Of a stretch of DNA of 64,000 bases, positions 56,986-64,000 are shown in pieces. The DNA comes from Phanerochaete sordida. Lineage: Eukaryota; Basidiomycota; Agaricomycetes; Polyporales; Phanerochaetaceae. Where the stretch lies: NCBI GenBank assembly GCA_019973155.2, contig BPQB01000004.1, positions 806,001-870,000 of the forward strand, in the 5' to 3' direction. The translations under genes were made by a program, and so were the position numbers. The number at the start of each line of letters is the position of its first letter. The stretch's first letter is position 1. Under the pieces are notes generated by a model. That model saw only the letters and a list, made by a program, of their open reading frames with translations, had not been told where the DNA came from and did not search any database.

Positions 56986-59900
56986 ATGGGCGACGGCGTG
57001 CAAATTACTATTCCAGGTGCGTCGCGGTTCTCATCACAAATATACTTTTACCGACATTCACACCTCCCGTGGCATTGAAGACTTCGACGACGAAGATACC
57101 TTCAACTCGACCCCCGTCTTCGGCCGCACCGGAGCAGGAGGCTTCTGGGGAGCTGCGCAGTCTGGATTCGACTCACCGACAACCTCGACCCCAGTCGCAG
57201 ACCGTGGCGAGCGAAGCTTCTTTCACGCGAGGGGAGACTCCGTTACCTCCGAAGACTCCTCGCATTCTGTACATACGTCTACACGAAAGTTCAAAGCTCC
57301 GTTCGCACACTCCGCCCAGTCCTCGGTCGCGACCACTGGGACCTCGCCATTCTCGAAGAAGCCGTCCTTTGCATCTCTGCGAAATGCCTTCAAGAGCGCA
57401 AAGTCTCTCGACGCCGCGCCGCCTTTGCCTACAATAAACCACGACGCGTATCCTGTGCTGAGGAATCCGTTCAACCGCTCCACTTCGTCTCTTGCCCACC
57501 ATGTACATGGGCGACCCTCGATACACACAAGCCCTTCTCAGATGCGGCCGTCTACCCCTGGAAGCGACATGAAGTCTCGTGGCAAGCCCAAGGGTCACAC
57601 TCAAGCCAAGTCTCAGCACTCGCACTCTGGCTCGATCTTTCATAGCTCCGACGCGGGCAGTGACTTTGGTGGTGGCACACCCTATGTACCTTCATTCTCC
57701 CCACCCCCTGTGCCGCGCGTGCCCTCGGCGTTTGGAGCTAGTCGAGAGGACATCGACTTGGACGACAAGATTGTGGTCGAAGCACGAACTCCGTCCGACT
57801 TTGCTCTTCACGCCATATTTATACGCTTCGCCGGGCGTGCTGAGGCCCTTGTAGAGCAGTTTGTGTCGCAGCCACTGGTGAGTAGGCCTCGGCTCGCGGA
57901 AATACTGAACGCCGACATGTGCTTTTGTCCAGGACCGCGACCCCCACCTTGAGAACTTCATGGGTCCAGGCGTGGACACCAAGTTCGATGAGCTCCTGCA
58001 GTCGCTCGGCAAGGTCGCTCAGAAACATGCAAAGCCCGTCGTCGATTCGCTCTTACGCTGGCGTAAGAGTCAGAAGGACGGCAGTTATTCAGATCTGCAG
58101 CATGTATATGCAGGAAACACGAAGGTCTCACGGATGCACGACATGGGCGCAGTCGTTCATGACCGCAGGCTACTCGCGTCGATATACATCACGTGTCGAG
58201 CCCTCGTTGCAGCTACTCAGTCCCTCTCGAAGGACTCCTTGAGCGAGGCACTCGGGAACCAGCTCGAGGAGCTGACTTTTGCGCAGTTCCGAAACCCGGA
58301 CGTGAAGATGCTCGCACTCTCCCCTAACCATAGAGCGAACTCCGACCTCTACGCTGTGATACTTGGGAACCTTGCTGTACACCGGTAGGTCTTCTCGGAT
58401 GCACTGTGTTGGCGACGTACTGGACCTCTGCATCCTAGGTTCGAGAGCGTCACCGACAGATTTCGAGTCGAACTCGGCCCCGTTGCAGCCGGCCAAGTTC
58501 CCAAGGATCTCGACTCAAAATACGAGTATCTTGTCAAGGGTCTGCAATACGTTCAGATCAAGGTCTATCCTCCAGAGGCCTTTGAGGAGGGTGCCGAGTT
58601 CCTCGACTCGCTTTCGAAGTCGTTCGAGCATGCCCATGGCAGTAGGCTCAAAAGGGTTTTTGCCGAAGTCCTCATCCAGATGTTGTATAGTATCGCGAAG
58701 GTACGCATGGCCTGACGTTGAAGCTACCTTGACTGACAGTGGCACGATAGACGGCACAAGCAGAGGTCAACCACCCTCAGTGGGCTAAGGCTATAGAGAC
58801 TATATACCCGAAGGCGCGAGATATGGCGACGAAGCCCCGATACTGGGATGTCGCTTATCCTCTTGCTGTCATCAGTCTCTGTGTAGCACCCCGAGAGTAC
58901 TTTCTCCGTCACTGGCAGGGCTTTGTGGAAGCAAGCCTAAACAAATTGAAGGCGAGTACTCGCTATGTTCAATTCGGAATCCAAACTCATTCTTCCGCAG
59001 GAGAAGCCTGTCAGGACGCCCATCATGAACGGTGTCCTGCGCATGGTCTGGACGTACCTGTACCGCTGCAACGAGCCCGCATCCACGATTCAAATGAAGA
59101 TCGATCCACTGCTGGAGCACTTCTTCCCATCGAAGCGCTTGACGGTCTTGCCACAGGATGATCGACACGACCTTCTCGTATACCTGATGCACCTTATCCT
59201 CAGTCGTAGCTTCGACTACGGCAGCGAGAAGTGTCTAGAGCTCTTGCAAGAGAGAGCTCTCAACGGCTCGCAGTCGAACGTCAACAGCTATCTTGCGCCG
59301 GATCGGATGTCAGTCGCTCTCCAGGCCACCCTGCTTTCCGCCCGTCTACTCGACGCAGAAGACCCAATACCGCAGTGGCCGTCTAACCCTGATTTCATGA
59401 TCATACCCGACTCGCACGATTACCCATCTTCCTCCAATATCCTTCCCGAGGGGTCGCTGAAGTCCAACTGGATCGAGTTCCTTGATCGCGTCAGTGCGAC
59501 TGTTTGTACCATCGCCAGCGCGGTCTACCAATCTGTTGGCAAGATGTCCGTGCTGGACGATCAGTGGTCCGCCGCACGATTGAACCCGTCGTACGAGGAG
59601 ACGCACAACTACATCATCCGCCGACATGACGAGGGCTCCATGGCGTACCCAGTCCAATTCGTTGCCCAGATCAATGTCCTCATACATTGTTATCGGTCCT
59701 GGCCTCGGTGTCTGCACTCGTCGCTACCTTTGGATAGCGCGCTGGAGATGCTCATTCGTGGCGTCATCCATGTCGAACCCGCCATTTGCGACGCAGCGTT
59801 CTCAGCCCTGGAGCGCTTCACTGCGGATTTCGAGTACAACTGCGCTCTCCTTTCGCAGCTTGTAGCGACCCTCTTCGACCCTAGGAACATCGCCTCGGAA

Positions 59901-62900
59901 GGTTCCGGCCTCCGACTTATGCTGGAGTCGTCGAGGATGATGAAGCTTTGGGGTCGCGCCGTACAGAAGTGGACGGATCACATCAAGGAACGAAGACGGG
60001 ACTCCTTCACTGAAGAGGACTTGGAACTCATCAGCCAGAAGATTGCGGAACTCGAGGTCGCAGCCCTGTTCATGCTCAGTCATGTGAACTGGTCTGTCTG
60101 CAGCGCGGGCACGAAGACGATCCGCTTCATCGACGCAGTCCGCAAGCACTTGCCCAATGTCGCCGCGGGTGAAGATACCTCTTCCTCCACCTCTGTCCTG
60201 CTGGGCGAGCTGCCGAAGTCGCTTTTCGAAGGCAACGACGATTTGCTCAGCGAGGTGGAACTGACGCGTCTGCGCAAGTGGAGGGACTCGGAGAAACACC
60301 CGATCTTCCTCAGCATAGCAGAGAGGGACGAAAAAGAAGACCGCGAACTTTGGTGGAAGCATGCGTTCCCAGCTGTCATCGAAATCCTATCCGACCAGCG
60401 GTCTGCAGCCGTCACAACCCTCCGAGAAAAAGTCGTGTCTTCTGTGCTGCGGTACCATCCGTTCATCGTCCAGATGTCTGGAGTTGGGAACCGAGCTCCC
60501 GGTATACCGCCACGCTCAGCTTCGATCGGTAACCGGGAGGCGTCGAAGTTCTTCGTGGACAACAAATTCGCGGTGCAACAGTGGTACATCTGGACTCGCC
60601 TCTTGTGCATCACCGCTCCTGTATCTGAGGCCCGAGGAGCTTCCAGTCCGCCATCCCGTGACCACGCGCGAGCACGTTCGGAACTCAACATCGAACGCGA
60701 GGGTCTCAACAATTCCCGTGATCTGTTCAAATACCTTGCGCCCTTCTTGGACTCCGACATTTCTCTCTTGCAGCAGGCAGCAGTGGCTGGTATCAGCTCA
60801 TTCCCGGCCTACGGCTACTCACAGCTACTCGAGGACCTCAGTATTCTCGCATCTCGCCAGCTGTACGACGACGTCCGGTCGAGAGGATCAATGCCGAACA
60901 TTGGGCGGACTCGTAGGCCCGAGCGGATATACACCGCTGTCGCGCGCATCTACTTCCTCACGGCACAGAACATGCAGAAGCAACGGTCATCCGGCAAGCA
61001 GACTGCGCTGACACACATCATCAAGTACATTCGCAACATGCAGACGTTCCTGTCCTCACACGAAAACCGAGACTCGTACTCCCTGCAACGACTACGCCGG
61101 TACTTCTGCGGCATTGTGGAGCGCTTCTTTGACGGCCTCGCAGTTCTAGCTGATACCGACCGCTTTGTGCCGTCCGGCACGTACCTGTCCCTCTACCGCC
61201 TATGCGAAGAGTGGTGCCAGCTAGGGAAGCAGTCAGACGATGTCAAGCAGCGGCTCATCTTCATGCAAACGGCCGCGTCTAGGTCGATCACGAACCCGGC
61301 TGAGCAAGCCGAGTGGATCCAGAAGTTCCAGATTGAGACCAAGGGCCTCTCAAATGCTGCAGTTGGTGCGATGGCTTCTCTGATCGTAAGTCTCATGCCG
61401 GTCGTCCAGTTCTGAGTTCTGAAACTGAACCTATCGCCCGTTGCAGCCGAAGGCATACTTTACCCCTGAGGTTTCCGCTTCCGGCTCTCCTACTGAGAAG
61501 GCGAACCTGGAGCAAATGAAGCCTTTGGAGGCCGCGCAGGTCCTTGACAGGCTGGTAGCGTTCCTCGCTTCCTTCATGGATCCCGTCCGGGACCACGGAA
61601 AGTAAGTGGGCCCACCGTCCGACGACTTCGTACATCGTTCTCATCGTTTTGCAGGCGAGGCTTGAAATCGCTGCTGACTCACAAGCGATATGACGCCGTC
61701 TTCGTGGACGAGGTCATGCGTCGGGCGTTCGTCGTCACTCGGGAGTCGAACACAAGCAATGCGCTATTCTTCGAAGTCGTGGCAGAAGTAATTTGCATCG
61801 GCGAGCATGGGTTCTCATCCAGCCAGATCGTCTGCTTGGGTTTGTCAAACCTCTGTCACCCCGATCAAATGGTCCGCCGCCGGGCATTCGACATGCTGGA
61901 AGTCGTCCACGATCAATATGACGGCCTCGTTCCCATCTCCCGCTTCGAGCCCCTCATCGTCAGTCACGCACCCAGCGCCTATCTGGACGCACATCGAGGG
62001 ATCTCTGACGCCCTTTCCGAGTCGCAGTCCTACCAAGCCGTCAATATCTTGCAGCAATTCTCTCTTTGGATCCCTCGGATCTACGACGCGCTCGAAGACG
62101 TTGGGCGGACGCTCATCCTGCTGCAAAGCTTGGAGCACTGGGTGCCCTCCATCGAGCTGATGATACCGGACAGGTCTGACTTGACACGGGACGGCCGCGT
62201 GGCGATGTACCACCTCATCTCGCTGACGGCCCGCTACGCTCAGCGATATTCCGGGCAGATCACCGCTCTGTGGTCTCGTCTGGTGGAAGCTCGGGACCAC
62301 TGGAACTGCCACGCCGTCATTCGCTTCCTCCTCGAGCAGTCACAGAAGGTCGGCAGCACTGCCTTTGTCAGCTGCGCCGCAAAAATCGTTGCCTGTCTTT
62401 CTGCAAGCCAGATGGGCCACATTGTTCTCCAAGAGCTCTGCGACATCATCATCCCAGCCGCCATGCTTCCCGCCCTTGACCACAAACTCAGTATGCCCGA
62501 GGAAGAAGACGTGGAGCTGTGGTCTGACCTCGATATCCTCTTCCCCGACCAGCCCAGGATCACTCTTGGAATAGCGCAGTTCGCAATGCTATTTCTGTCG
62601 GAAGGCGCCATCGCACGCTGCGTAGCATTACAAGATCGCTTGCCCGCCCTATTGCACATCCTACTTTTGCATCTGGATCATCGTCACCAATTCGTTCAGC
62701 AATCTTGTAGACACATGCTCTCCGAGCTGTTACGCTCCTATATCTCCCTCTACGACAACTTCCCTGATCGCTCCGCGTACCCGCCAAGGTCTGAACTGCG
62801 CACGGCCATTACCAAGATCGAAGACTCATTCACCGATGTGACAATCTGGAACACTCAAGACCCGAGCGCCGAGGTGCAAAAGCTCTGCTCCCAGCTACTG

Positions 62901-64000
62901 GATATTCTCTCGCCTCTCGTTCCTGATCTCGAAGATGCCTGGGGTGGTGTTGCCCTCGACTGGGCAACATCATGTCACTTCCGCCCAATCGCATGCCACT
63001 CTCTCCAGCTGTATCGCGCATTGGCCCCGACACCCGCACAGAGCAATCTTGACGCTCTCCTCGTTCGGCTTTCCAACATTATCGCTGACGATGATGTCGG
63101 AATGCACCCATTCACGACTGAGCTCATGTCGACCCTGACAACGATGGCCTCCGCGGAAGACCTCAACGTTGCGCTTGTTCCCCAGATCTTCTGGTGCGCC
63201 GTGGCTTGCCTCTCAACAACATCGGAAACCGAGTTCCAGCACGCTCTCGAGCTCTTGCACGCGTTGTTATCGCGGCTTGACTTGGACGACCCAGGGACTG
63301 CGGAGGCTTTGCTGTCCGAGCGTCCCCCTTCGTGGCGCGGTCAAGGCTCATTGCAAGGACCGCTCCTGACAGGTCTGCGGTCCTCGAAGACATACCAAAG
63401 CACCTTCAAGCTGCTGCAGCGCCTGGCGCAAGTCCAAGACGGCAATATAATCGACGCATCCGAAGGCCGTCTTCGCGACCTGTACACTGCAGTCCTGCCA
63501 TGGTGTTTGCATGCGATGTCGAACGACATCTCGGACGAGGCGCTGCAAGACTTCGCAATGGACATCGGTCGCCTTGCGGACCAAGAGGAGCGCCCAAGTA
63601 TCACTAGGATCATGACTTCCTTCGCGAAGAATCGCTTCCGCACCAAGGAGGACTTCCTGCGCCAGTCAGTCGCAAGCCTTCGCGAGCATTATGGAATGGA
63701 CCACTGGAGCGACGTCGTGACGCTGCTCGTCGGGCTTGTTCTCAACGACGAGAAGTGGCTGCGCGTGCACACTCTGCAGATCCTCAAGGTTCTCTTCCAG
63801 CAACGGGAGACGAAGAGCTCGGTGGATGTCATGGGCTCGGAGCTGCTTATGCCGCTCCTGCGGCTGCTCGAAACAGACCTCGCACAAGAAGCGCTCGAGG
63901 TTCTGGAGGAACCCATGCAAATTTCTGGCGGTCCCGCGGCGAAGCATGTGTTACGCATGAGCTTGCACAACCACCTTACTGCCAACGTCAAGGAGGTCGA
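56986..64000 (+). CDS. Furry/Tao3/Mor2 cell-morphogenesis protein, 3' end beyond window
   Basis: Very large HEAT/ARM-like scaffold of the RAM/MOR pathway (yeast Tao3/Pag1, S. pombe Mor2, animal Furry), which supports NDR kinase signalling in polarised growth. Start ATG 56986 (MGDGVQITIP); introns 57017-57080, 57878-57932, 58385-58438, 58701-58750, 58952-59000 (GC-AG), 61386-61446 and 61602-61654. The frame is open from 61655 to the edge. Residues about 10-270 are Ser-rich and disordered; the conserved N-terminal domain begins at DDKIVVEARTPSDFALHAIF, with EQFVSQPLDRDPHLENFMGP, DSLLRWRK, QFRNPDVKMLALSPNHRANS, GVLRMVWTYLYRCNEPAST and HWVPSIELMIPD. These match the cell-morphogenesis N-terminal and central regions. 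About 2,200 residues are visible and the family is usually 2,200-3,000, so a sizeable part may be missing. Confidence 0.92.

Overview
The window is nuclear DNA of a filamentous basidiomycete, most likely an Agaricomycete; Polyporales is only a guess. Three things suggest this: almost every gene is cut by many 42-65 nt GT-AG introns, coding DNA is GC-rich, and neighbouring genes are tightly packed on both strands. The gene set is also typical, with F-box/leucine-rich proteins, multi-exon ABCC transporters and a HyuA-DUF917 fusion protein. Coordinates below come from splicing the reading frames by eye, and most models were checked for an exon sum divisible by three.

Layout. 1-2139 (-): a truncated gene with an uncharacterised four-cysteine motif and an NFKBIL1-like gene. 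2416-4134 (+): F-box/LRR-like protein. 4305-6103 (-): MOB4/phocein homologue with a long acidic tail. 6287-7106 (+): cyclophilin-like protein. 7377-11423 (+): 20-exon HyuA-DUF917 hydantoinase/oxoprolinase-like protein. 11570-14979 (-): proteasome subunit RPN1. 15373-16645 (+): LYC1-type acetyltransferase. 16776-17653 (-): unknown conserved protein. 18878-20894 (+): amidase. 21601-23663 (+): second F-box protein. 24079-24591 (-): TFIIA gamma (TOA2).

25.5-50.7 kb is dominated by three full-length, apparently intact ABCC (MRP/Ybt1-type) transporter paralogues: one on +, then two in tandem on -. Between the first and second lie a kinase-fold (APH-type) gene and a 3.4 kb GC-rich gene-poor stretch. 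The rest holds MLH1 (51533-54265, -), a serine-rich unknown protein (54644-56286, +) and the first 7 kb of a Furry/Tao3/Mor2 cell-morphogenesis gene running off the right edge (56986-64000, +).

Most genes are housekeeping and unrelated to each other, and no biosynthetic cluster is evident. The ABC block is the accessory part and has expanded by local duplication. The most interesting signals are a low-complexity insert in the first cytoplasmic loop of all three transporters with a conserved T-V-[HQ]-S-R-x-T core, several GC-AG introns and micro-exons, a start codon apparently assembled by splicing, and the acidic tail on the MOB4 homologue. I found no convincing transposon, tRNA, rRNA or CRISPR.
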